In this document: in pieces, positions 1 through 7,411 of the stretch
Position numbering within the stretch: position 1 is the stretch's first letter
Layout of the letters: each line of letters opens with the position of its first letter
From: Verrucomicrobiaceae bacterium
GTDB lineage: Bacteria; Verrucomicrobiota; Verrucomicrobiia; Verrucomicrobiales; Verrucomicrobiaceae
Assembly: GCA_947463285.1 (NCBI GenBank)
Contig: CANHTV010000024.1
Coordinates: forward strand, 1 to 17,888
Direction: 5' to 3'
DNA length: 17,888 nt
Made by a program: the position numbers and the translations under genes
Notes under the pieces: generated by a model
What the model saw: the letters and a program-made list of their open reading frames with translations, nothing else
Told to the model about the DNA's origin: nothing
The model's database searches: none

Positions 1-1865
1 CACGCGGCGTTGGCGATGTTCGGCGTGCCGATGGCGTTCGCGCTGCCATACATGTAGTAAAGATTGCCGCAGTCTTTAGCGCGACGCTGAATGCGCGGCC
101 AGTAGTCGCGCAGAACGCCGCTGACGACCTCGACGTTCACGCAGTGATCGAGCAACTCGCGCTGCCACTGCGGGCGGGAAATGTCGGCGCGGTAGGTGAG
201 GTGGATGTTCTTGAAAGGCTCGGTGGCCTTCCAGAATTCGCGGCCGTAGTGGCGGATGGCCCAAAAGTCCTGCGTGTGCACCGGTTCGTCGAAGATCCAG
301 GCTGCTGAACATTTCCGCCACTCGTCCTTTTTGAAGTACACTTTGTTGTTCAGGTAGAACTCGAACATCGGCTCGGTCCAGCCCTTCGCTTCGAAGTGCT
401 TCGCGATCTCTGCCGACATCGCGCGGAACTGCGTCCAGTAGGCTTCATCGAATGCACTCTCGATCCAGTAGCCGCCCTTGAAGTGCTCGTCGTGCTTCAT
501 CGGCCAGTTCTCGTTCAGCAGTAGGTAATACGCGTCCACCGGCACCGCGCCGCGCGGCAGATCGGCGAAGGCGCTGCCATCAAGCAACGGGCCGAACTCC
601 GCATCGAACTTCGTCCAATCCCACTTCCCATCGCCTCCGAGCTTCGGCGCAGGCTCGTCCACCTTGCCGGTCCAGCCATACGGCAACTGATTCAGCACCA
701 CGCGATGTTCATGCGCGAGCCGGTAGTAGTCACGCGCATGCCCCGGCAGGCCGTAGGCGTTCATCTGCGGCAGAAACGACAGTTTGTCCGGCAGCGTGAA
801 GTTCCAAACCGTGATCGTGAACGGCATCACCGTGCCATCCACCGTCACCGTGCCGCTATGCATGCCTGCGGGCGTGTTTTTCGGCACGTGCAACTCGATG
901 AAGGTGTCTTCGCTTTCCGATTCACCCAAAATCAGCGGATCGGTGAACCCCGCCACTTTCGGCATCGAGTAGAGCTTCACGCCCAAATCGGGTGCTTTGA
1001 CGAGAGGTTTGCCGGCGACCGAAAAACAGATCGTTTCACCCTTCGCGGCAAAAAAGTGCGTCGAAGCCAATTCGAGGCCGAAAACGTCTTTTGAAGGCAA
1101 ACTAGGCTTCACGGCCGAAATGGCCGGAACAGGCGGTAAAGTGGCTGCGGCGACCGAATTGACCTGATTGACGGCCTTTGGAGCCTCCACCGCGCCGTCT
1201 TCGAGCCAGAGCGTAAAGTAGGGCTTGTGAATCCGTTTGTCCTCACGGCTCGATACGTAGCGATTCACGAAATTGGTGAACTTCACCGAGTTGCCATCGC
1301 GTGTGTATTCGTTGCCGATGTCGTCGATGACGTAAAAGCCGTGCGAGCGGCCATCCAGCCGTGCCTGCGCCACTTCGGGTGCGATGGGGATGATCTGCCA
1401 GCCTTCCGCATCCGGTGTGGAGGCCTCGCCAAAGCCCCACAGCGATCCACCTTCACCACAAACGACACTCGTGATGTCGGAGTCATTGTTGCCCCAGCGC
1501 AGCTCGCCCGTCTTCGCCCACACGAAGGAACTCGCGCCCGGTGTATTCGCGTAGCTGCTGCCATTGCCTTCCACCCATTCTTGTGTGATCGACGAGACTG
1601 TCGTGCGCCGCAGCGGTGCCTCCGGCGACGTGAGATGCACATGCAGCTGCGCTTTGACGACGTTCTTCCCGCGCAGCGCCGCTGGATCAAAGTCGATGAG
1701 GAAGAACTCCTGAATACCCTTCAGCTTCAGCCGGTGCGAGCCACCATTGTTCCCCTCCACCTCCTTCGAGTAAGCGGAGATCCAAAGGTCACGTGAGACT
1801 TCCACACGCTGTTGTGCGTGCAAAGTGAGGGCGGCGAGGAGGAAGAGAGCGATGCGTTTTATCAT
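1..1865 (-). CDS. Secreted DUF4091-like glycoside hydrolase with N-terminal carbohydrate-binding-like domain (partial, C-terminus outside window)
   Basis: The frame is open from an ATG at 1865 to the left edge (621 codons, no stop). The N-terminus MIKRIALFLLAALTLHAQ is a clear Sec signal peptide. Residues about 20-125 (DLWISAY, QLHVHL, TTVSSITQEWVEG) look like a DNRLRE/CBM96-type beta-sandwich found in front of many secreted verrucomicrobial enzymes. A middle beta-rich part (about 200-300) is followed by an alpha/beta region rich in aromatic residues. The motif WIFDEP at about 523-528 resembles the acidic DEP motif of DUF4091/GH123-like hydrolases, where acidic residues do catalysis; D526 and E527 are the candidates. 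Substrate is unknown and assignment rests on motif memory, so function is tentative, but that this is a real secreted protein is secure. There is no good Shine-Dalgarno before the ATG. The start is fixed by the signal peptide. Confidence 0.72.
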   Translation of the reverse strand, partial: MIKRIALFLLAALTLHAQQRVEVSRDLWISAYSKEVEGNNGGSHRLKLKGIQEFFLIDFDPAALRGKNVVKAQLHVHLTSPEAPLRRTTVSSITQEWVEGNGSSYANTPGASSFVWAKTGELRWGNNDSDITSVVCGEGGSLWGFGEASTPDAEGWQIIPIAPEVAQARLDGRSHGFYVIDDIGNEYTRDGNSVKFTNFVNRYVSSREDKRIHKPYFTLWLEDGAVEAPKAVNQVNSVAAATLPPVPAISAVKPSLPSKDVFGLELASTHFFAAKGETICFSVAGKPLVKAPDLGVKLYSMPKVAGFTDPLILGESESEDTFIELHVPKNTPAGMHSGTVTVDGTVMPFTITVWNFTLPDKLSFLPQMNAYGLPGHARDYYRLAHEHRVVLNQLPYGWTGKVDEPAPKLGGDGKWDWTKFDAEFGPLLDGSAFADLPRGAVPVDAYYLLLNENWPMKHDEHFKGGYWIESAFDEAYWTQFRAMSAEIAKHFEAKGWTEPMFEFYLNNKVYFKKDEWRKCSAAWIFDEPVHTQDFWAIRHYGREFWKATEPFKNIHLTYRADISRPQWQRELLDHCVNVEVVSGVLRDYWPRIQRRAKDCGNLYYMYGSANAIGTPNIANAA

Positions 1866-2126
1866 GGTGGCGGGGCAGGAAGTAACGCCGATGATGTGGG
1901 CATCATGTCATCCGAAACATCAGCAAGCGGCTGAGTTGCGCCAGGCAAAGGGCCACGCTGAAGGAATGGGATGAACGAATGTCGCGGCAGCCCTCTGGAG
2001 CTTTTCGGAGGCCAGGAGACGCTCGAAAGCGCCGGAGGACTGGCGTACTCCAGGACGCTATCGCGGGCTTTCAAACCGCTCGTATCAGCAATGCCAAGCT
2101 CAAACGCTGCTTCCCTTTCGCATGAG
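1866..2126. repeat. Non-coding stretch with probable dispersed repeat (about 1975-2080)
   Basis: This stretch lies between the start of the minus-strand hydrolase gene and the monooxygenase remnant. It must contain the hydrolase promoter near 1866-1950, but I see no convincing boxes. From about 1975 to 2080 the text (TGTCGCGGCAGCCCTCTGGA, then GCGCCGGAGGACTGGCG, then ACTCCAGGACGC) matches my memory of a family of dispersed repeats common in Verrucomicrobia. When translated, such repeats give spurious KAPEDWRTP-like peptides, and one frame here reads SKAPEDWRTPGRYR. Only one copy is in this window, so repetition cannot be shown from the sequence alone. Confidence 0.35.
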
Positions 2127-2321
2127 CAGCCGGGCTTTCTTGGCTTGGAGAGCGCCCGCGGGGCGGGAAGCTTTGGCATCACGATCTCGTATTGGGAGAA
2201 CACACAGGCCATCGCCGACTGGAAGGCGAACGCGGAGCACCGCATCGCGCAGGAGACGGGCAAGACGCGGTGGTATGCGGATTACCAGCTCCGTGTGGCG
2301 AGGGTGAAACGGGCGTATTGA
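2127..2321 (+). pseudogene. 5'-truncated remnant of an antibiotic biosynthesis monooxygenase (ABM, YqjZ-like) gene
   Basis: From Q-P-G-F-L-G at 2127 to the TGA at 2319-2321 the reading frame matches the second half of small ABM-fold proteins: QPGFLGLESAR, then GITISYW, then KANAEHRIAQ, then WYADYQLRVARV. Complete relatives have about 35-45 more residues, including the first beta strand (YYAVIF-like) and a helix. No plus frame of 1970-2126 encodes these. Instead the frame continues upstream, back to an ATG at 1971, into unrelated repeat-like sequence. The gene has therefore lost its 5' end to a rearrangement. The surviving 65 codons contain no stop or frameshift, so loss may be recent, or a chimaeric 116-residue protein may be made from 1971. 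Intact relatives are ferredoxin-like (alpha+beta) dimers, often in oxidative or haem-related reactions. Confidence 0.6.
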
Positions 2322-2379
2322 AAAACTCTCCTTGAGGGATCCTGAGCGTGAAGTCGGCGACAAGGACGCATGCTGGGCG

Positions 2380-5300
2380 TCAAGGCGCCATGACTCGATA
2401 AAACCTGCGCTCTGCTGTCCCGGCCCCTGGGTCGGTCCAGGTCGTGGTGGTGCTGGTGGCGGTGAGGGTGACGGTCGTCCAGGTCTGCAAATCGGGGCTG
2501 TGTTGCACGCGATACTGCCTGCCGATGACGGAGGGGAATTGGAGAGTCGGGTTGGTGCCGTACGCGTTGAACTCGATGTGGGGGCCAGCGCTTGGGTCGG
2601 CATCGCTGGTGCCGAAGTCGGCTTCTTCGTCGGCCCAGAAGCCGTCGCCATCGGCATCGAGGTAGAGTTTGAATTCATCCACAAAACCGGAGTCGAGTCC
2701 GCTGCGGACGAAGTCGTCTTTGATGTAGGCCCATTTTAAAGTGTGTGTGCCTGCGGGGATGATGAACTCTTTCAGCGTCCAGCCGACCTCGCCGCTGATG
2801 GCTGCCTGCTCGACATCGTCGATGTAGAAGCGCAGGTAGTCATAGTCGGCCTCTGAGGAGATGCCCCAGTAGAAGGTCGCCTTCACGGGGCCGGTGACCT
2901 GGGTGCTCATGATGCTGTCCTGGAGATCGCCGATCTCGCCACTGCGGGCGGCATCACTGCCATCATGAGAGTAGAGCGCCTGTGGCCGCCAAGCGAGATC
3001 GCCTGAGGAGGTGATGACTTGGGCTGGCGCATCAATCGCCGCCGCCAGACCTTCGGAGATAGCGCCGACGTTGAGCGTCAGGGTGGCTGAGCCTGTGCCG
3101 AAGTCATTCGTGGCCTCGAGGGTGATCGTGTGGGTGCCGATGACCGAGGTGCTGCCGTAAATGAGGCCCGTGGTGGTGGAGATCAAAAGCCCCGCAGGCA
3201 GCCCCGTGGCTGTGTAGCTGGTTGGAGCATTCGTGGCGGTGATTTGATGCCGCACGGCGGCGTTCTCATAAGCATTCACGGAACCTCCGGTGACGACGGG
3301 CGCTGCGGTGATGGGGGTGAGTGTCATTTCATCCACCCAGCCAGCGTCTTGCCCTGCGATGGTGGCCTCGTCTTTGAGATAATAAATGTCCACATTGTGC
3401 GTTCCGGGCCCGATGTCCTGCGTGACCTGCGTCCAGTCCACCTCGCCGGTGATGTAGGCTTTGACGTAGCCGTCCACGGCGAGCACGAGGTAGTCGTAAT
3501 TGGCCTCTGAGGAGACCTTCCACTGGAAGCTCAGCCTTGTGGGACCGACGACGGTGAATTCCATGCCGGAGTATTCTTCATGGCCCACCGGGGCACTTTG
3601 CGCGGCATCCACGGTATCGTGACTGATCGTGGTTTGGCGGAACCAGTCGCCATAACCAAAGGGAACGATCTTTAATGACGTGGGCTGCTCCACGGCATCT
3701 GACAGAGTGGGATCGGCGGGCAAGATGTAAATAAGGGCATTTTCGAGTGTGGAACCCGTGGCATTCGTGGCGATCAATAGGGTGTTATAAGCACGGACCC
3801 ACGAAGGCGTGCCCGTGATCAGTCCCGTGCTCGGGTTCATCGTAAGACCTGGCGGCAGACCGAAGTGACCGAAGCTAGTGGCGAAGTTTGAAGCAGTGAC
3901 TTGGTGGCGCAGCTCTGCGCCTTCGCGCCCGACAATGATCAGGCTGGAGGTGATGACGGGTGCTGGAAGGTCGCCGGTGGGCACGGTGCCGTGGAAGGTG
4001 ATGCTGGCTTCGTCCAGCGTGCCGAAGTCGGCGAGATCCGTGTCATAGACTTGCAGCTTCCACTGCCCCTCGGAGCGCTCGCCCCAGAAGTGCGTGCTCA
4101 TGAAGGTCCAGTCGATGTTCGCTCCGGTGTCATTGCCCCGAGCCCGAGCCAGCCGCACGCTGACACCACTCGGAGAGGTGAGCCACCATTCGAGCTGACC
4201 TCGGCGTGGATGCGTGGCCTTCACCCTCACGGTCACATGCTCCAGTCGCAGACTGTTTTCGGCAGTGACGGTGAAGCTGTGTGTGAGACCAGCGCTGCCG
4301 CCATCGGGGATGGACAAAGCCAGGTTTGGGGAGTTCTGCGAGCGCGTCTCGCGTGCTGGCAGATTCGTCCAAGTGGTGGCCATCGTCGTGGCCGCCTGGG
4401 CATTCACGAGGCCCGCGCCGTAGCGATGATGAAAGTCAAAACCTGCCCCATTCGTCACCCAGCCGCCGTCATTGGGATCGTTCGTCGTGGCGCTGCGCAT
4501 GAGGATCTCCTGCACATCACGATAACCGAGATTGGGATTGGCCTGAAGCATCAGCGCCACGACTCCTGCCACGGCGGGCGTGGCCGATGAAGTGCCGCCG
4601 AAGCTGTTCGTGTAGTCGCCATTCGCGTAGTCGCTGCCCGTCCCGGCATTGTAGCCGGTGCTGCCGGTGATGTCCGTCGTCGTCACGCCCTGCGTGCCAC
4701 CATTCGAGGGCGCGCACACCAGGATGTTTGCCCCAGGCTCGCTGTAAGGTGCGGCTTCGCCATCATCACCGATGGCGGACACGGCGATGGCATAGGGTGA
4801 TGCAGCCCAGCCATCGTAGTTCGAGTCATCGCCATTGTAGTTTCCATTGCCGCCCGCCCAGAGAAACACCGTGCCCTTGCCACCACGTCCTAGCGTCACC
4901 GCATCTGCCAAAGCCGCCACGCTGAGAGGCCCGGGCCCGCCGTAACCATAAGCACTGTCCGAGGGCCCCCAACTGCTGCTCTTCACGTCGATGATGTCTT
5001 TCCTGAAGGCAAAAGCATCTGCCTCGTCTGCATCCGTCGTCGGGACAGCGATGAGACGCAGACCCACGAGCGTGGCCTCGGGTGCCACGCCAGTGACGCC
5101 GATGCCGTTGTTCCCACGTGCCGCTGCTACACCTGCGCAGGCTGTGCCGTGGAAGTCGCCAGTGCCCGGAGTGGGATCATCATCGAGATCATTGAAGTCG
5201 CGGTCGTTGACCGTGTCAGCATTCGTCAGCAGATCGGGATGAGAGACCTGCAAGCCATCGTCCAGAATGCCGATGCGGATACCTGTGCCGCGATAGCTAT

Positions 5301-5805
5301 CCCAGGTTGACACCACTCGCAGGTCGATGCCTGCCACGGCTTGGTTTTGACCGGTGTTTTGCAGATGCCACTGGTAGCCGGGGTTCGCTGGATTGTGGGC
5401 AAAGAAGGGATCGTCGGGCACCAGGCGATGCTGCATTTGTCGGGCCAGCATGGGCTCCGCAGAGCGGACTCCTGGGAGCCGCATCAATCGTTTGGCTCCG
5501 TCCACGGCGGCGGTGGCGCTGCCGTTGAACTCAACCACCGCATACTTGCCACGAGCCTGAGACTTCGCGACGCCTGGAAGCTGTGACAGGCTGGCCGCGC
5601 TCGTGCCATTCAGCTCCACGAGGACCTTCTTCGTCAGCCATCGCCGGTTCGCCTCATCCTGCGGAGCATCCTTTTCATACAGCACCCATTCACCCTTCGT
5701 GCCGAGTTCATTCGGCGAGCGGACAAAGGCCCTGCCGCCGACGCTGATCTGAGCCTGCGCGAGCGATGCGGCAAAGAGCAGTGTAATGAAGATCCAGCGT
5801 TTCAT
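2380..5805 (-). CDS. Secreted kexin/furin-type subtilisin-like serine protease (S8B) with P domain and Ig-like/jelly-roll repeats
   Basis: 1141 residues from the ATG at 5805. An in-frame TTG at 5847 would add 14 residues ahead of the signal peptide and is less likely. The signal peptide is 1-19 (MKRWIFITLLFAASLAQAQ) and a propeptide-like region spans about 20-130. The catalytic domain (about 140-475) carries D182 (GILDDGLQ), H219 (DFHGTACAG), oxyanion N320 (WAGGNGN) and S406 (GGTSSATP). The DDG and SSWGP motifs are typical of kexin/furin rather than subtilisin. A P/Homo-B domain follows (about 481-607: RLEHVTVRV, RRGQLEWWLTSPSG, GQWKLQVYD), then Ig-like (He_PIG type) repeats at about 615-690 and 834-912. 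These alternate with two related beta-sandwich repeats at about 706-831 and 924-1049 (SSEANYDYLVL, SSEADYDYLRF). A DADGDG calcium-type loop at 1050-1055 and a tail ending RRFYRVMAP close the protein. The likely role is an extracellular or cell-surface protease. It is monocistronic, with gene remnants on both sides. Confidence 0.93.
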   Translation of the reverse strand: MKRWIFITLLFAASLAQAQISVGGRAFVRSPNELGTKGEWVLYEKDAPQDEANRRWLTKKVLVELNGTSAASLSQLPGVAKSQARGKYAVVEFNGSATAAVDGAKRLMRLPGVRSAEPMLARQMQHRLVPDDPFFAHNPANPGYQWHLQNTGQNQAVAGIDLRVVSTWDSYRGTGIRIGILDDGLQVSHPDLLTNADTVNDRDFNDLDDDPTPGTGDFHGTACAGVAAARGNNGIGVTGVAPEATLVGLRLIAVPTTDADEADAFAFRKDIIDVKSSSWGPSDSAYGYGGPGPLSVAALADAVTLGRGGKGTVFLWAGGNGNYNGDDSNYDGWAASPYAIAVSAIGDDGEAAPYSEPGANILVCAPSNGGTQGVTTTDITGSTGYNAGTGSDYANGDYTNSFGGTSSATPAVAGVVALMLQANPNLGYRDVQEILMRSATTNDPNDGGWVTNGAGFDFHHRYGAGLVNAQAATTMATTWTNLPARETRSQNSPNLALSIPDGGSAGLTHSFTVTAENSLRLEHVTVRVKATHPRRGQLEWWLTSPSGVSVRLARARGNDTGANIDWTFMSTHFWGERSEGQWKLQVYDTDLADFGTLDEASITFHGTVPTGDLPAPVITSSLIIVGREGAELRHQVTASNFATSFGHFGLPPGLTMNPSTGLITGTPSWVRAYNTLLIATNATGSTLENALIYILPADPTLSDAVEQPTSLKIVPFGYGDWFRQTTISHDTVDAAQSAPVGHEEYSGMEFTVVGPTRLSFQWKVSSEANYDYLVLAVDGYVKAYITGEVDWTQVTQDIGPGTHNVDIYYLKDEATIAGQDAGWVDEMTLTPITAAPVVTGGSVNAYENAAVRHQITATNAPTSYTATGLPAGLLISTTTGLIYGSTSVIGTHTITLEATNDFGTGSATLTLNVGAISEGLAAAIDAPAQVITSSGDLAWRPQALYSHDGSDAARSGEIGDLQDSIMSTQVTGPVKATFYWGISSEADYDYLRFYIDDVEQAAISGEVGWTLKEFIIPAGTHTLKWAYIKDDFVRSGLDSGFVDEFKLYLDADGDGFWADEEADFGTSDADPSAGPHIEFNAYGTNPTLQFPSVIGRQYRVQHSPDLQTWTTVTLTATSTTTTWTDPGAGTAERRFYRVMAP

Positions 5806-5962
5806 GGTTGGTATACGAATGGAGGCGAATAATGACACACTGATCAAAAAGGGCGAACCAAGGAAGCTCTTATTTCTTCTCCTTCGAGGCCTATTCTAGA
5901 TGTAATGCCTAGAAGAAAAGCCTGGGTTCCTGCTGCGAAGCCATCGGCGTCTGGCGGGCATC
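5806..5962. other. Intergenic region upstream of the protease gene
   Basis: This 157-bp stretch must hold the protease promoter on the minus strand. I see no confident -10/-35 pair. A small hairpin is present: TTCTAG at 5894-5899 pairs exactly with CTAGAA at 5909-5914 across a 9-base loop. It has no U-run, so it is not a clear terminator. No Shine-Dalgarno is visible before the ATG at 5805. Confidence 0.35.
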
Positions 5963-6184
5963 ATGCAGGTGGTGCGGCGGTTGGCGTCGAAGTTTCGAAA
6001 GCCTGCCCATGGTCGGGTGACTTCCGCCGTCTCGCTGCCGGACGGCATTGAGTCGGTGAAGAACGAACTCTCGACCATCGGCCGGGCCATCGTCAGTGTG
6101 GTGGTCGAACTGCACGACGAAGCGGGTGCGCATACGCTTTACGCCTCGGTGGAGTGGTTCATCACGCGTGTGGCGGAGAAATGA
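5963..6184 (+). pseudogene. Probable 5'-truncated hotdog-fold thioesterase (DUF4442/YiiD-C-like) remnant
   Basis: An open frame (stop TAA at 5903-5905, first ATG at 5963, TGA at 6182-6184) encodes 73 residues that read like the second half of a hotdog thioesterase. Features are KFRKPAHGRVT (the 'FxxPAxGxVT' strand), then GRAIVSVVVELHDEAGAHTLYASVEWFITR, which matches the closing long strands of DUF4442-type domains. A full domain needs about 140 residues. The first half, with its central helix, is absent from the sequence before the frame's upstream stop at 5903. It may therefore be a decayed gene or a short real protein starting at 5963. No Shine-Dalgarno is visible. It lies 27 bp upstream of the next gene and could be co-transcribed with it. 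Confidence 0.45.
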
Positions 6185-6211
6185 CGGCATCGCGGCGCGT
6201 TTGTCTGCCGC

Positions 6212-7366
6212 ATGAAATACTTCCTTGCCATCCTTCTCGTCCCTTCGGTCCTTTTCGCTGCGACTATGCCCGCGCCGAAACCGAAGCCCGCATTCCAATA
6301 CGAATCCGGCGACATCCAAGTGAGCATCCCCACCGCCGATGAGCCGCGCGTGAAGCTGTTTGGCGCGGAGTCGATCAAGGCGGCGGTGAAGTATCTCGAA
6401 GACGGCGCGGTGTGCTGGGTGCGTGAAAAAAGCTGCGTGAACTGCCACACGACGGGGCCTTACCTCAGCGAGCGGCCCGCTTTGATCTCGCAACTCGGCA
6501 AACCGAGCGAGGAAATCGTGGCGGACTTCATCGAGTTCGTGCCGAAGGACATCAAGGAGGTGACGGAGACGGCCACGAAGAGCGGCTACAAGCATATGCC
6601 GGGTGCTTTCACGGCCGTGTGGCGCTCGCTGGGCCTCGCGGAGTGGGACAAGCATGTCACAGGCAAAACCTCCGAGAACACCGAGCGGTCGATCCGAGAC
6701 ATGTTTGAGCGCCAGGCGGCTTCTGGAGCCTTCGTGAGCCACGGCGAGGTCGAAATCCCGCACATCACCACGGACTTCGAACTCTCGCTGCAAGCCGTGC
6801 GCACCATCACCGCAGCTCCGGCATGGCTCGCAGGCCTCAAAGACGAAAAACTGCTCACGAAGGTCGAAAAGCTCAAGACCTGGCTTCGCGGCGCGGAACC
6901 GAAAAATGACTGGGATCGCGTTTTGAGTCTGCAACTCGCCTTTTACCTGCCGGAGCTCGTTTCCGCTGAAAAACGGGCTGCGGCGCTGAAGCTGCTCTCC
7001 TCCAAACAACACGCCGATGGCGGCTGGAGCACGCGGGACTTCTCCGCGCTGAACGACTGGCACTTTGAAGTGAGCGAATCGGTCCAAAAGCTCATCACCG
7101 GCCTGCCGGATGCCGCGAAGCCGGAAAGCGATGCCTACATGACCGCCTTCGCCATTGTGTTGATGCGGCAGAGTGATGTCCCGGTGAAGGATGAACGCAT
7201 TCAGAAGGCCGTGGCTTGGCTGAAGAAGGAGCAGCGCGTCTCCGGCCGCTGGTGGATGCACTCGCTGTATCGGGGGAACTATCACTACATCACCTACATC
7301 GCGACGTGTCAGGCGCTGAAGGCGCTGGCACTTTGTGAGGAATTGCCAAGAATGCGTGCGGAGTGA
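6212..7366 (+). CDS. Exported terpene-cyclase-fold (alpha/alpha-barrel) protein with a haem c motif
   Basis: 384 residues. The signal peptide is MKYFLAILLVPSVLFAA (about 1-17), so the protein is exported. A single c-type haem site C75-V-N-C78-H79 lies in SCVNCHTTGPYLS. After it, the protein consists of helical repeats of the squalene-hopene-cyclase/prenyltransferase type: HADGGWST (a QW-like loop) and, near the end, AVAWLKKEQRVSGRWWMHS and YITYIATCQALKAL. I see no DXDD cyclase acid motif, so true cyclase activity is unlikely. Similar proteins of unknown function occur in Planctomycetota and Verrucomicrobiota. A periplasmic electron-transfer or binding role is inference. The next gene's start lies 45 bp downstream, so the two probably form a transcription unit. 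No strong Shine-Dalgarno is visible. Confidence 0.8.
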   Translation: MKYFLAILLVPSVLFAATMPAPKPKPAFQYESGDIQVSIPTADEPRVKLFGAESIKAAVKYLEDGAVCWVREKSCVNCHTTGPYLSERPALISQLGKPSEEIVADFIEFVPKDIKEVTETATKSGYKHMPGAFTAVWRSLGLAEWDKHVTGKTSENTERSIRDMFERQAASGAFVSHGEVEIPHITTDFELSLQAVRTITAAPAWLAGLKDEKLLTKVEKLKTWLRGAEPKNDWDRVLSLQLAFYLPELVSAEKRAAALKLLSSKQHADGGWSTRDFSALNDWHFEVSESVQKLITGLPDAAKPESDAYMTAFAIVLMRQSDVPVKDERIQKAVAWLKKEQRVSGRWWMHSLYRGNYHYITYIATCQALKALALCEELPRMRAE

Positions 7367-7411
7367 TGTTTGCGATCCATCGTGAGTGGGGCAATGTCCC
7401 AACCTGATCTC

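Noticed and set aside
1227..1796. 189-codon plus-strand open frame
   Set aside because: It is antisense to the secreted DUF4091-like gene and shows low-complexity, Arg/His-rich composition with no signal, domain or start context.
3901..4590. 229-codon plus-strand open frame
   Set aside because: It is antisense to the catalytic and P-domain part of the S8 protease gene and has no recognisable domain.
5806..5847. Alternative TTG start of the protease, 14 codons upstream
   Set aside because: It would place ISVSLFASIRIPT in front of a well-formed signal peptide. The ATG at 5805 is the simpler choice.
5894..5914. Hairpin TTCTAG/CTAGAA as a terminator
   Set aside because: It has only a six-base stem of low GC, a nine-base loop and no following T-run, so there is no basis for calling termination.
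7370..7411. Upstream TTG/ATG starts of the beta-helix gene
   Set aside because: They add a non-hydrophobic leader before the signal peptide MFRLFLVLALVSPSLAA. The start at 7412 is preferred.
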